Below, piece after piece: positions 16,186 to 24,694 of a DNA stretch of 64,000 nt. Position numbers and translations under genes: made by a program. The notes below the pieces were generated by a model that was not told the DNA's origin, did no database searches, and worked only from the letters and a program-made list of their open reading frames with translations. Every line of letters begins with the position of its first letter. Positions within the stretch are counted from its first letter, which is position 1. This DNA is from Burkholderiaceae bacterium (GTDB lineage Bacteria > Pseudomonadota > Gammaproteobacteria > Burkholderiales > Burkholderiaceae_C): positions 279,812 through 343,811 of the forward strand of contig JACKLN010000005.1 in NCBI GenBank assembly GCA_024235855.1, in the 5' to 3' direction.

Positions 16186-16899
16186 TCAGAAGAACGACGG
16201 GTGACGCGCCACCAGTTCGTCCAGCGTGCCGGCCGTGCCTGACAGGTGCTGCCGCACAGCGGCCATCACGGCCAGCGGCTCGTCGGCGGCGATGGCATCG
16301 ACGATGGCCTGGTGGTCTGCCAGGATCGCCAGACGCTTGCCGCGCAGCGGCAGGTGCAGGCGGCGCACGCGGTCGAGGTCGGCGCTGCGCTCGACCAGCA
16401 GCGCGTGCAGCGCCGCCTGGCCGGCCAGGTCGAACAGCGTCTGGTGGAAGGCGCGGTCCAGCGCCATGAACCGCGCCATGGCCGCATCGTCGTCGGCCAG
16501 CCGGCGCTGGTCGTCCACGATGGCCTGCGCCGCGGCCAGGTCCACCTTCGGCTGGCGCATGGCCACCGTGAGCGCCACCTCGATTTCCAGAGCGCGGCGC
16601 AGGAACATCACCTCGCGCACCCGGGTCACGTCGATCGGCGCGACCTCGGTGCGCGACTGCGGCCAGACCAGGATCAGCCCGTCGGCCTCCAGCTTCAGCA
16701 GGGCCTCGCGCACCGGCGTCTGACTGACCCCGAATTCGTCGGCGATCTCACCGCGCACGATCTGCCGGCGCGGCGCCCAGTCCAGCGACACGATGCGGTC
16801 GCGCAGGATCTGGTGGATCTGCGGCGCGATGGCCAGGCGACGGTCCAGCAGCGGCCGGGGCGTCACCGGCCGGGGCGCGTCGACGGTGGTGGTCGTCAT
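16186..16899 (-). CDS. GntR-family regulator, FadR/FCD type
   Basis: 237 residues from ATG 16899; a longer frame to 16965 overlaps the dehydratase and lacks features. The N-terminal winged helix includes HQILRDRIVSLDWAPR, GEIADEFGVSQTPVREALLK (about residues 49-68) and DGLI. The C-terminal FCD effector domain (about 95-225) has metal ligands expected in the D..H, H and H positions (LDRAFHQTLF, ILADHQAIVDAI, VRQHLS). FadR-type regulators usually repress their neighbours until a small acid binds. Here the likely target is the adjacent sugar-acid operon and the divergent region around 18763. Confidence 0.88.
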   Translation of the reverse strand: MTTTTVDAPRPVTPRPLLDRRLAIAPQIHQILRDRIVSLDWAPRRQIVRGEIADEFGVSQTPVREALLKLEADGLILVWPQSRTEVAPIDVTRVREVMFLRRALEIEVALTVAMRQPKVDLAAAQAIVDDQRRLADDDAAMARFMALDRAFHQTLFDLAGQAALHALLVERSADLDRVRRLHLPLRGKRLAILADHQAIVDAIAADEPLAVMAAVRQHLSGTAGTLDELVARHPSFF

Positions 16900-16921
16900 G
16901 CCGGAATTCTCGCCCGCGGCC

Positions 16922-18664
16922 TCAGAAGATGTCCGGTTCGCCGGGATTCGGCCCGAACTCGGCACGCAGGAAGTCGAAGTCGCAGCCCTTGTCGGCCTGC
17001 TCGATGTGGCGCGCGAACATCCAGCCGTAGCCGCGGTGGAAACGGGGCGGCGGCGGCGTCCATTCGGCGCGGCGGCGCGCCAGTTCCTCGTCGCTCACCA
17101 TCATGTTCAGCGTGCGCGCCGGGATGTCCAGCTCGACGATGTCGCCGTTGCGCAGCAGCGCCAGCGGCCCGCCGACGTAGGCCTCCGGCGCCACGTGCAG
17201 CACGCAGGCGCCGTAGGAGGTGCCGCTCATGCGCGCGTCCGACAGCCGCACCATGTCGCGCTGCCCGCGCTTGAGCAGGGCCTTGGGCATCGGGATCATG
17301 CCCCACTCCGGCATGCCGGGGCCACCCTGCGGGCCGGCGTTGCGCAGCACGAGCACGGTGTCCGGGTGGATGTCCAGGTCCTCGTCGTCAATGATCTTCT
17401 TGAGTTCCGGGTAGCTGTCGGCAACCAGGGCCGGGCCGCGGTGCTTGTAGTACTTCGGATCGCAGGCAGCAGGCTTGATCACCGCGCCGTCGGGCGCGAG
17501 GTTGCCGCGCAGCACGGCCAGCGAACCCTCGTGATAGACCGGCTTGTCCAGCGGGCGGATGACGTCGTCGTTGAAGACCTTGGCCTCGGCGATGTCCTCG
17601 CCCAGCGTGCGGCCGCTGACGGTGCGCGCCGAGAGATCCAGCTTGTCGCCCAGGTTCTTCATCAGCGCCGGCAGGCCGCCGGCGTAGTAGAAGTCCTCCA
17701 TCAGCCAGCCCTGGCCGGAGGGCCGCACGTTGGCGATCAGGGGCGTGGTGCGGCCGATGGCGTCCAGGTCGTCCAGCGTCAGCGGCACGCCGGCGCGGCG
17801 CGCCATCGCGATCAGGTGGATGATGGCGTTGGTGCTGCAGCCGGTGGCCATGGCCACCGTCACTGCATTCTTCACCGCCGCGGGCGTGAGGATCTGGTCG
17901 GGCGTCAGGTCTTCCCACACCATTTCCACCGCGCGGCGGCCCGCCGCGGCACACATGCGCGGGTGATTCGCGTCGGGCGCCGGGATCGAGCTGGCGCCGG
18001 GTAACGTCAGGCCCATGGCCTCGGCGATGGCGGTCATCGTGGATGCCGTGCCCATCGTCATGCAGTGGCCGTGCGAGCGCGCGATGCCACCCTCCACGCC
18101 CAGCCATTGCGCCTTGCTGAGGTTGCCGGCGCGGCGCTCGTCCCAGAACTTCCAGGCGTCGGTGCCGGAGCCGAGTTGCTGGCCCTGGAAGTTGCCGCGC
18201 AGCATCGGGCCCGCGGGCACGTAGACGAAGGGCAGGCCCATGCTCAGCGCGCCCATCACCAGCGCCGGCGTGGTCTTGTCGCAGCCACCCATCAGCACCG
18301 CCCCGTCCACCGGGTGGCAGCGCAGCAGCTCCTCGGTGTCCATGGCCAGCATGTTGCGGTAGAGCATGGTCGTGGGCTTGACCCAGCTCTCGGACAGGCT
18401 GAGCGCCGGCAGTTCGATGGGGAAGCCGCCTGCCTGCAGGATGCCGCGCTTGACGTCGTGCACCCGTTCCTTGAAGTGCAGGTGGCAGGGCTGGGCGTCG
18501 GACCAGGTGTTGACGATGGCGATCACCGGCTTGTCGGCCCAGTCCTCCGGACCGTAGCCCATCTGCATGGTGCGCGATCGGTGGCCGAAGGAGCGCAGGT
18601 CGTCGGGCACGAACCAGCGCGCGCTGCGCAGGTCGGCGGGGGTCTTGCGGCGTGGGGCGTTCAT
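16922..18664 (-). CDS. IlvD/Edd-family dehydratase, probably L-arabinonate or related sugar-acid dehydratase
   Basis: 580 residues. Dehydratase of the dihydroxy-acid/6-phosphogluconate family, using an Fe-S cluster and Mg to convert an aldonic acid into the 2-keto-3-deoxy acid. Predicted cluster ligands are C60 (DAQPCHLHF), C128 (GGCDKTTP) and C201 (GHCMTMGTAS), with a neighbouring K130. Length and the arrangement NTWSDAQPCH match sugar-acid dehydratases rather than amino-acid-pathway IlvD. Context with a GntR regulator, a ketoglutarate-semialdehyde-type dehydrogenase, a TTT receptor and an RraA-like protein supports pentonate catabolism. Exact substrate is inference. It is transcribed away from the TTT gene across 242 bp. 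Confidence 0.88.
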   Translation of the reverse strand: MNAPRRKTPADLRSARWFVPDDLRSFGHRSRTMQMGYGPEDWADKPVIAIVNTWSDAQPCHLHFKERVHDVKRGILQAGGFPIELPALSLSESWVKPTTMLYRNMLAMDTEELLRCHPVDGAVLMGGCDKTTPALVMGALSMGLPFVYVPAGPMLRGNFQGQQLGSGTDAWKFWDERRAGNLSKAQWLGVEGGIARSHGHCMTMGTASTMTAIAEAMGLTLPGASSIPAPDANHPRMCAAAGRRAVEMVWEDLTPDQILTPAAVKNAVTVAMATGCSTNAIIHLIAMARRAGVPLTLDDLDAIGRTTPLIANVRPSGQGWLMEDFYYAGGLPALMKNLGDKLDLSARTVSGRTLGEDIAEAKVFNDDVIRPLDKPVYHEGSLAVLRGNLAPDGAVIKPAACDPKYYKHRGPALVADSYPELKKIIDDEDLDIHPDTVLVLRNAGPQGGPGMPEWGMIPMPKALLKRGQRDMVRLSDARMSGTSYGACVLHVAPEAYVGGPLALLRNGDIVELDIPARTLNMMVSDEELARRRAEWTPPPPRFHRGYGWMFARHIEQADKGCDFDFLRAEFGPNPGEPDIF

Positions 18665-18762
18665 GGGCGGGAGGTTAACGGTGGCACGGGCGGCGGCAGC
18701 GCCGGGCCCACCGCCCCGCCTCGGTTCGGGGCTCGTGGTTTTCCCTGGCCTGATCTATGACA

Positions 18763-18774
18763 CTAATATACTAG
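18763..18774. promoter_or_regulatory. AT-rich pseudo-palindrome, candidate GntR operator/promoter
   Basis: CTAATATACTAG sits in a short AT-rich island (18751-18785) inside the 242-bp divergent region between the dehydratase and the TTT receptor gene. It is symmetric at ten of twelve positions. Such islands are rare in this GC-rich window, so it probably marks the promoter or operator for one or both directions. Assignment to the neighbouring GntR protein is inference. Confidence 0.4.
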
Positions 18775-18906
18775 AGTACCAATCCAGCGACACACCCCCG
18801 GAAACCCCGATCCTCGTCCACCGGTCCGGCGGTGCCCCGTGCACCGCTGCACCGGCACCGACGGCAACCGGCGCAGCGCGCCCTGAACGCCTCAAGGAGA
18901 CCCCCC

Positions 18907-19893
18907 ATGCAACGCCGCCCCCTGCTCGCCGCCATGGCCTTGGCCGCCGCCACCCTGGCCGCGCCGGCGCTGGCCCAGTCCGACTGACCCACCCGCACGA
19001 TCAAGATCGTCAGCCCCTTCCCCGCCGGTGGCACCAGCGACGTGATGGCGCGCATGATCGCCGCGCCGCTGAGCCAGGCACTGGGCCAGCCGGTGATCGT
19101 GGAGAACATCGGCGGCGCCGGTGGCGTCATCGGCACCCAGCGCGCGCTGCAGGCCGCAGCCGACGGCTACACGCTGATCCAGACCGGTGTCGGCCAGAAC
19201 GCTGTGGCCCACGGCCTGAACCCGAAGCTGCCCTACGACTCGATGAAGGACTTCGTGCACCTGACCCAGGTGCACTCCGGCCCGAACATCCTGGTCGTGC
19301 ACCCGGACCAGCCGTTCAAGACCTTTCAGGAGCTGGTGGCCTACATCAAGCAGAACCCGGGCAAGCTGAGCTACGGCTACACGCACGCCGCCTCGGGCCA
19401 CATGGCGATGGAACTGCTCAAGCAGGTGGGTGGCGACAAGGGCCAGCCGCTGTTCATCGTCGGCATCCCCTACCGCGGCGGCGGCCCGATGATGCAGGAC
19501 ATGCTGGGCGGCCAGATCCCGATGATGTTCATCAACCAGGACGTCGCGCTGGCCCACGTGAAGGCCGGCAAGCTGCGCCCGCTGGCCGTCACCAGCCAGG
19601 CCCGCAACCCGCTGTACCCCGACGTGCCCACCATCGCCGAGACCGGCGTGCAGGGTTACGAGGCGCTGAGCTGGTCGGGCATGTCGGTCAAGGCTGGCAC
19701 GCCGCAGCCCATCGTCGACAAGCTGGAAGCGGCGCTGAAGAAGATCATGGCCTCGCCGGAGATCGTGCAGCGCATGGAAGGCGTGGGCTTCGTCGTGCCC
19801 GCCCAGGGCAGCAAGCCCTACACCGGCTTCGTCCAGGGCGAAATCACCAAGTGGGCGCGGGTGATCCAGACTGCCGGGATCCAGCCCCAGTGA
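18907..19893 (+). pseudogene. TTT-family solute receptor (Bug type) with an in-frame nonsense codon
   Basis: A good AAGGAG site precedes ATG 18907, which begins a signal peptide ending ALAQSD. The next codon (18985-18987, codon 27) is TGA where this family nearly always has Trp (SDWPTR), a one-base change from TGG. The same frame then continues intact to 19893 with PFPAGGTSD, ENIGGAGGVIGTQ, KLSYGYTHAASGHMAMELL and IPYRGGGPMM, all classic features of periplasmic tripartite tricarboxylate transporter receptors; the full length would be 328 codons. No other lesion is seen, so the mutation is recent, or it is a sequencing error. Internal restart at about 19042 would lose the signal peptide. The receptor would have served the sugar-acid operon. 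Confidence 0.85.
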
Positions 19894-19906
19894 CCACAAT
19901 GCGCCG

Positions 19907-21346
19907 ATGAACCTGACCGACCCCACCTTCGACAACTCGCCCGAGCAGATCGACGCCACCGTCGCCGCCGCCGCTGCAGCGGCCGACACCTATGCCGCGG
20001 CCGACGCCGCCACCCGTGCCGCACTGCTGCGCGGCCTGGCCGATGCGCTGGAGGCCGCGCGCGACTCCCTGGTGCCGCTGGCCGACCGCGAATCGCACCT
20101 GGGCCCGGCGCGCCTGAACGGCGAGCTGGACCGCACCGCCTTCCAGCTGCGCGGTTTCGCCACGCGGGTGGAGGCCGGCGATGCCTTCGCGCACGTCGAC
20201 GACCCGGCGGTGGCCGGCGGCCCGCCGGCCGGCCACCCGGCCCTGCTGCGCGTGCGCCAGCCGCTGGGCCCCGTGGCCATGTTCGCGGCCAGCAACTTCC
20301 CGTTCGCGTTCTCGGTGCTGGGCGGCGACACCGCGTCGGCGCTCGCTGCCGGCTGCCCGGTGGTCGTCAAGGGCCACCCGGCGCACCCCGAACTCACGCG
20401 GGCCACGGCCGAGCTGGCCGCCGGCGTGGTCAAGGCCCAGGGCCTGCCGGCCGGCGTGTTCGGCCTCGTCGAAGGCGCTGCGGTGGCGGTGGGCGTGCAC
20501 CTCGTGCAGCACCCGGCCATCGCGGCCGTGGCCTTCACCGGCAGCTTCCGCGGCGGTGCGGCGCTTCAGGCCGTGGCCAACGCACGGCCGCGGCCGATCC
20601 CGTTCTTCGGTGAACTCGGGTCGATCAACCCGGTGATCGCACGCCCGGCGGTGCTGGCCGCGCAGGGCCCCGCCCTGGCCACCACGCTGGCCGGCTCCAT
20701 CACCCTGGGCTGCGGCCAGTTCTGCACCAGCCCGGGCGTGATCGTGCTGCCAGACGACCCGGCCTCCGACAGCTTCGTCGACGCGCTGGCCGCAGCGCTG
20801 AGCGATGCCCGCCCGCACGCCATGCTCACGCCGGGCATGCGCGCCAACTTCGACGCCGGTGTCGCGGGCTGGGCGGCCACGCCCGGCGTGCCCTGGCGCG
20901 TGGCGCCCACCGACGGCGGCGACGCGCCCACGCCGGCCCTGGCGGTCACCGACGCCGCCACGTTCATCGCCACCCCCGCACTGCACGACGAGGTCTTTGG
21001 CCCCGCCGCGCTGGTGGTCCGCACCACCTCCGTCGACGAGGCCGTGGCCGTGCTGCGCGCCATCGGCGGCAGCCTCACCGTCACGCTGTGGGGCGCAGAG
21101 ACCGACGATGCGGCCTCCCGCGCCCTGGTGCGCGCTGCGATGCAGACCGCCGGCCGCGTGCTGTTCGGCGGCGTGCCCACCGGCGTGGCCGTCACTGCAG
21201 GCCAGCAGCATGGCGGCCCGTGGCCGTCGTCCACCCGCGCCGAGACCACGTCCGTGGGCTGGGCGGCGATGGACCGCTTCCTGCGCCCGGTGGCACTGCA
21301 GGATGCGCCGGCCTGGCTGCAACGCCTGGGCGGCCGTCCGTGCTGA
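19907..21346 (+). CDS. Aldehyde dehydrogenase, 2-ketoglutarate-semialdehyde (2,5-dioxovalerate) type
   Basis: 479 residues. NAD(P)-dependent aldehyde dehydrogenase. SNFPFAFSVLGGDTASAL and GCPVVVKGHPAHP (about residues 127-165) are typical of the 2-ketoglutarate-semialdehyde dehydrogenase group. GELGSINPV (about 234) holds the general-base Glu and GCGQFCTSPG (about 265-274) the catalytic Cys. Such enzymes finish the non-phosphorylating pathway from pentonates, hexarates or hydroxyproline to 2-oxoglutarate. It is 13 bp after the broken TTT receptor and 22 bp before the RraA-like gene. The protein is somewhat shorter than the usual 520 or so residues, with the loss near the C-terminal third. Confidence 0.88.
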   Translation: MNLTDPTFDNSPEQIDATVAAAAAAADTYAAADAATRAALLRGLADALEAARDSLVPLADRESHLGPARLNGELDRTAFQLRGFATRVEAGDAFAHVDDPAVAGGPPAGHPALLRVRQPLGPVAMFAASNFPFAFSVLGGDTASALAAGCPVVVKGHPAHPELTRATAELAAGVVKAQGLPAGVFGLVEGAAVAVGVHLVQHPAIAAVAFTGSFRGGAALQAVANARPRPIPFFGELGSINPVIARPAVLAAQGPALATTLAGSITLGCGQFCTSPGVIVLPDDPASDSFVDALAAALSDARPHAMLTPGMRANFDAGVAGWAATPGVPWRVAPTDGGDAPTPALAVTDAATFIATPALHDEVFGPAALVVRTTSVDEAVAVLRAIGGSLTVTLWGAETDDAASRALVRAAMQTAGRVLFGGVPTGVAVTAGQQHGGPWPSSTRAETTSVGWAAMDRFLRPVALQDAPAWLQRLGGRPC

Positions 21347-21368
21347 ATCCCCACACTCCAAGGCACCC

Positions 21369-22079
21369 ATGAACCCCGAGACCCGACAGAAGCTGATGGG
21401 CGTGAGCACCGCCACGCTGTGCACCGCCCTCTACAAGCGCGGCCTGCGCCAGCAGTTCATCCAGGACGTGCGGCCGCTCAACCCCGGCCTGCCCAACATG
21501 GTGGGCCCAGCCTTCACGCTGCGCTACATGCCGGCGCGCGAGGACCTGAACCCGATCAGCGTGTTCGAGGATCGCGGACACCCGCAGCGCAAGGCGGTGG
21601 AAACCTGTCCGCCCGGCGCCGTGTTCGTGATCGACAGCCGCAAGGATGCGCGCGCCGCCTCGGCCGGCGGCATCCTGGTCAGCCGGCTGATGAAGCGCGG
21701 CGTGGCCGGTGTGGTGACGGATGGTGGCTTCCGCGACAGCCCGGAGATCGCGAAGCTCTCGATCCCCGCGTACCACCAGCGGCCGAGTGCGCCCACCAAC
21801 CTGACGCTGCACCAGGCGATCGCGATCGACGAGCCCATTGGCTGCGGCGACACGCCGGTGTTCCCGGGCGACATCGTGGTCGGTGATGCCGAGGGCGTAG
21901 TGGTGATCCCGGCGGCCATCGCCGATGCCATCGCCGACGAGGCGGTGCAGATGACGGTGTTCGAGGACTTCGTGCAGGAGAAGGTGCTCGAGGGGCGCAG
22001 CATCCTGGGCCTGTACCCGCCCACCGACCCGGCGACCAAGGACGAGTTCGCGGCCTGGCGAGCGGCCTGCGGGCGCTGA
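21369..22079 (+). CDS. RraA-fold protein, likely a keto-acid aldolase or dehydratase
   Basis: 236 residues with the RraA/HMG-aldolase fold: VSTATLCTALYKRGLR (about 12-27), GPAFTLRY, the GGILVSRLMKRGVAGVVTDGG stretch (100-120) and the GGFRDSPE motif, whose Arg-Asp pair binds substrate and metal in 4-hydroxy-4-methyl-2-oxoglutarate aldolases. It is longer than E. coli RraA (161 residues), so RNase E regulation is unlikely. In this operon it could act on the 2-keto-3-deoxy acid made by the dehydratase. An AAGG site lies before ATG 21369. The next gene is convergent, 35 bp away. Confidence 0.8.
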   Translation: MNPETRQKLMGVSTATLCTALYKRGLRQQFIQDVRPLNPGLPNMVGPAFTLRYMPAREDLNPISVFEDRGHPQRKAVETCPPGAVFVIDSRKDARAASAGGILVSRLMKRGVAGVVTDGGFRDSPEIAKLSIPAYHQRPSAPTNLTLHQAIAIDEPIGCGDTPVFPGDIVVGDAEGVVVIPAAIADAIADEAVQMTVFEDFVQEKVLEGRSILGLYPPTDPATKDEFAAWRAACGR

Positions 22080-22113
22080 GCGGCGGGCGACGGCCGGCCG
22101 CGGGCCAGCGCCT

Positions 22114-23034
22114 TCAGGCGCCCGGCGGATCGTCGCCGGCGTAGCTGCCGCGCGCCAGCGCCAGCACGGCCTCGGCGAAGGCCGCCGGCGCCTCTTGTGG
22201 CAGGTTGTGGCCCACGCCGGCGATCACGCGCCGTGCATAGGGCCCGGTGAAGTGCGGCCGGTGGCGCAGCGAGCCATCGGCGCGCATCACGCCGTCGCTG
22301 CCGCCTTCGAGCGTGATCGTCGGCACGGTGATCGGCGGCCGGTCGCACAGCCGTTGCTCGACCGCGTCGCAGGCCGGGTCGCCGGCCACGAGGCCGTAGC
22401 GCACACGGTAGGAATGCACCACCACGTCGACGAAGTCCGGGTTGTCGAACGCCGCGGCGGTTCGGTCATAGGTGGCGTCGTCGAATCGCCACTCGGGCGA
22501 CCAGAGTCGCCACAGCAGCCGGCACAGCGCCTGCCGGTGCAGGGCCAGACCGGCGCGACCCCGCTCGCTGTGGAAGTAGTACTGATACCACAGGCGCTGC
22601 TCGTCCTCGGGCGCCGCCGGTGTCATCGCGCTGGGCACGTGGTGCACGTTGTAGCCGCCACCGGTGACCAGGCCGGCCACGCGCGCGGGCCACAGGGCTG
22701 CCACGATGCAGGCCGCGCGGCCGCCCCAGTCGTAGCCGGCGAGCACGGCCCGGGGGAGCTCCAGCGCGTCCAGCAGGGCCAGCAGGTCCAGCGCCAGCGC
22801 CGCCTGCTGGCCGGAGCGTGGCGTCGCACGCGACAGGAAGCGCGTGGCGCCGTAGCCGCGCAGCCAGGGCACGACCACGCGGCAACCGGCGGCCACCAGC
22901 GGCGGCACCACCGCGTCGAAGGCCCGCACGTCGTAGGGGAAGCCGTGCAGCAGCACCACCGCCGGGCCGTCCATCGGGCCGTGCTGCTCGAAGGCCACGC
23001 GCAGCACGCCGGCATCGACGTGGTGGATCGTCAT
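22114..23034 (-). CDS. Alpha/beta hydrolase with Asp nucleophile (epoxide hydrolase/dehalogenase-like)
   Basis: 306 residues. HGFPYD oxyanion segment (about 30-35), nucleophile elbow GYDWGG with Asp at residue 102, a Trp after it, and a C-terminal GVGHNLPQE catalytic His (about 277). Asp at the elbow is the mark of epoxide hydrolases and haloacid/haloalkane dehalogenases rather than esterases. A lid domain rich in Tyr and Trp (about 140-190) fits. ATG 23034 overlaps the hydratase stop (ATGA), so the two enzymes are coupled. The pairing resembles meta-cleavage pathways, where a C-C hydrolase works with a hydratase, but those hydrolases use Ser, so the substrate is open. Confidence 0.8.
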   Translation of the reverse strand: MTIHHVDAGVLRVAFEQHGPMDGPAVVLLHGFPYDVRAFDAVVPPLVAAGCRVVVPWLRGYGATRFLSRATPRSGQQAALALDLLALLDALELPRAVLAGYDWGGRAACIVAALWPARVAGLVTGGGYNVHHVPSAMTPAAPEDEQRLWYQYYFHSERGRAGLALHRQALCRLLWRLWSPEWRFDDATYDRTAAAFDNPDFVDVVVHSYRVRYGLVAGDPACDAVEQRLCDRPPITVPTITLEGGSDGVMRADGSLRHRPHFTGPYARRVIAGVGHNLPQEAPAAFAEAVLALARGSYAGDDPPGA

Positions 23035-23849
23035 GCGCGGTCGGCGCCGTCGTCGTCCAGGGCGATCTCGATGCACCCGAAGCGGCCGTAGTCGGCCACG
23101 ACGCGGTCGCCCGGTTGCACCTGCAGCGGCACCATGCAGGTGCCGCAGGACGCCCAGTCGCCGGCCTGAAGGCCCACGCCCAGGCGAGAGAGCTCGTTGA
23201 CCAGCCAGGTCAGCGCGGTGACCGGCCCCCCAAGCAGCGCACGGCCTTCGCCGGCACGCGTGCAGCGGGTCGAGCCGTCGGTGCCGGTGACGACGGCGGA
23301 GACCGCGTGCGCGGCCAGTTCGGTGTCGCGCCACATGGCCGGCGCCGCCGGCCCGAAGGCAAAGCGGCCGCAGCAGGCGTCGTCGGCGATCAGCTGCGCT
23401 TGCCCGGCGTGCACGAAGTCAGCGAAGCGGGAGTCCGGCAGCTCGAAGGCCGGGTGCAGACTGGCCACGGCCGCGAGCACCTCCGCCTCGGCGTAGGGCG
23501 TCGAGCGCGGGGGCAGCGGCGACCCCATGCGGAAGGCGAACTCCGGCTCCACCACGCGCATGCGGTTGCCGGCCAGGCTCAGCACGGCGCCCATGGGTTC
23601 GACGAAGCTGCCCAGGATGCGCCCGGCCAACGGCCCGTCCACGCCGATGTGCGCCTGCCCGGCGGCGCTGGTGGCCGCGATCTTCCAGCCCGCCACGGGC
23701 GTACCGGCCACCGCCGGCAGCAGCGCCTGGATGGCGTGGCCCGCGGCGGCATCGGCCGGTCGCAGCGCCGCAGGCAGGCCGTCGATCACCGTGCCCGACT
23801 GGCGGCAATGCCAGAGCAGCCGGGCAGCGTCTTCCCATTCGCGTGTCAT
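23031..23849 (-). CDS. 2-keto-4-pentenoate hydratase-like protein (FAH superfamily)
   Basis: 272 residues, MhpD-like member of the fumarylacetoacetase superfamily. GWKIAATS (about 54-61) and VEPEFAFRMG (about 99-108) give the metal-binding Glu residues. ALLGGPVTALTWLVNEL (about 203-219) and GDWASCGTC near the C-terminus are also typical. Hydratases of this group add water to 2-hydroxydienoates in aromatic degradation; related members are decarboxylases. It is coupled by ATGA to the downstream hydrolase gene. 86 bp upstream separate it from the nucleotidyltransferase stop. Confidence 0.85.
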   Translation of the reverse strand: MTREWEDAARLLWHCRQSGTVIDGLPAALRPADAAAGHAIQALLPAVAGTPVAGWKIAATSAAGQAHIGVDGPLAGRILGSFVEPMGAVLSLAGNRMRVVEPEFAFRMGSPLPPRSTPYAEAEVLAAVASLHPAFELPDSRFADFVHAGQAQLIADDACCGRFAFGPAAPAMWRDTELAAHAVSAVVTGTDGSTRCTRAGEGRALLGGPVTALTWLVNELSRLGVGLQAGDWASCGTCMVPLQVQPGDRVVADYGRFGCIEIALDDDGADRA

Positions 23850-23935
23850 CGGGTCTCCATCGGTTCGATCCGCATGGTGCCAGAGCCCCGCGCGCCGCAG
23901 CTTGGCACGACCGGTATCGGCGACAACCAGCGTCG

Positions 23936-24694
23936 TCAGCCGCTGGCCAACGCCTTGATGCGGGCGACCACCGCGTCGTTCAGCACCGCGCCGCGCCGGC
24001 GCAGCGCCGCCAGCATCGCCCGCGCCGCCGCCGGCGTGGCGTCATAGCCGGGTGCCAGCGCCGGCAGTTCCGCCGCGAGTGCCGGCTGCCGCGCTTCCAG
24101 CCGCCGTTCGCCGTTGAACGGGTCGCCGGCCGGAGGCCGGCTGCGCAGCGCGTCGAGCTCGATCAGCCGGTCCAGCGCATGGCCCTGCACGAGGCGCAGG
24201 GCCGAGAGCCGTTCGCCACGGTGCCAGCGCTGCAGGCCCACCAGCAGGCAGGACAGGGCCTCGCCGACGATCCAGGTCTCGTCGGTGGTCGGGCGGGGCA
24301 GCGGCCGGCGCGGCAGCGCGATGGCCGGGTCCACCCCCGCGCGGGCCCACACCAGCCGGCCGGGGGCGAAGGGGATGTCGGCCAGTTCCGCCGGCTCGAA
24401 CACCGCGAACTCGCAGAACACGCCATCGGCCATCAGGGCCTTGTGGCCATCGCCGGTGTTGCGGAACGACCAGGCCAGCGGATGCGCCGCAGCCAGCCAG
24501 CCGAGGTCGTCCAGGTAGCGGGCCTTGGCGCCGGGATCGACGATCAGGAAGAAGTCGAGGTCGGACCACGCATCCAGCCGCGCCGTGTCCTGCCCGACGG
24601 AGCCCAGGCCGATCAGCGCCTGGGCGTCGCCATGCGCAGCCACCGACGCGGCGATCGCGTCCAGGCGCGCCAGCAGATCCGGCGAACGGCTCAT
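23936..24694 (-). CDS. Nucleotidyltransferase-domain protein
   Basis: 252 residues. The N-terminal polymerase-beta-type nucleotidyltransferase domain has GLGSVGQDTARLDAWSD followed by LDFFLIV (about 29-52), giving the GS and D-x-D catalytic set. A second acidic residue follows in GVFCEFAVFEP (about 91-101). The C-terminal half is helical with a WHRGE..ALRLVQGHALDRL stretch, as in lincosamide or aminoglycoside adenylyltransferases. It starts inside the stop of the prenyltransferase gene (ATGA). The substrate is unknown and I see no evidence that it gives antibiotic resistance. Confidence 0.7.
   Translation of the reverse strand: MSRSPDLLARLDAIAASVAAHGDAQALIGLGSVGQDTARLDAWSDLDFFLIVDPGAKARYLDDLGWLAAAHPLAWSFRNTGDGHKALMADGVFCEFAVFEPAELADIPFAPGRLVWARAGVDPAIALPRRPLPRPTTDETWIVGEALSCLLVGLQRWHRGERLSALRLVQGHALDRLIELDALRSRPPAGDPFNGERRLEARQPALAAELPALAPGYDATPAAARAMLAALRRRGAVLNDAVVARIKALASG

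Noticed and set aside
18985..18987. TGA as a selenocysteine codon in the TTT receptor
   Set aside because: The family has Trp at this place, which differs from TGA by one base, and no selenocysteine-insertion hairpin stands out after it; a nonsense mutation or base error is simpler.
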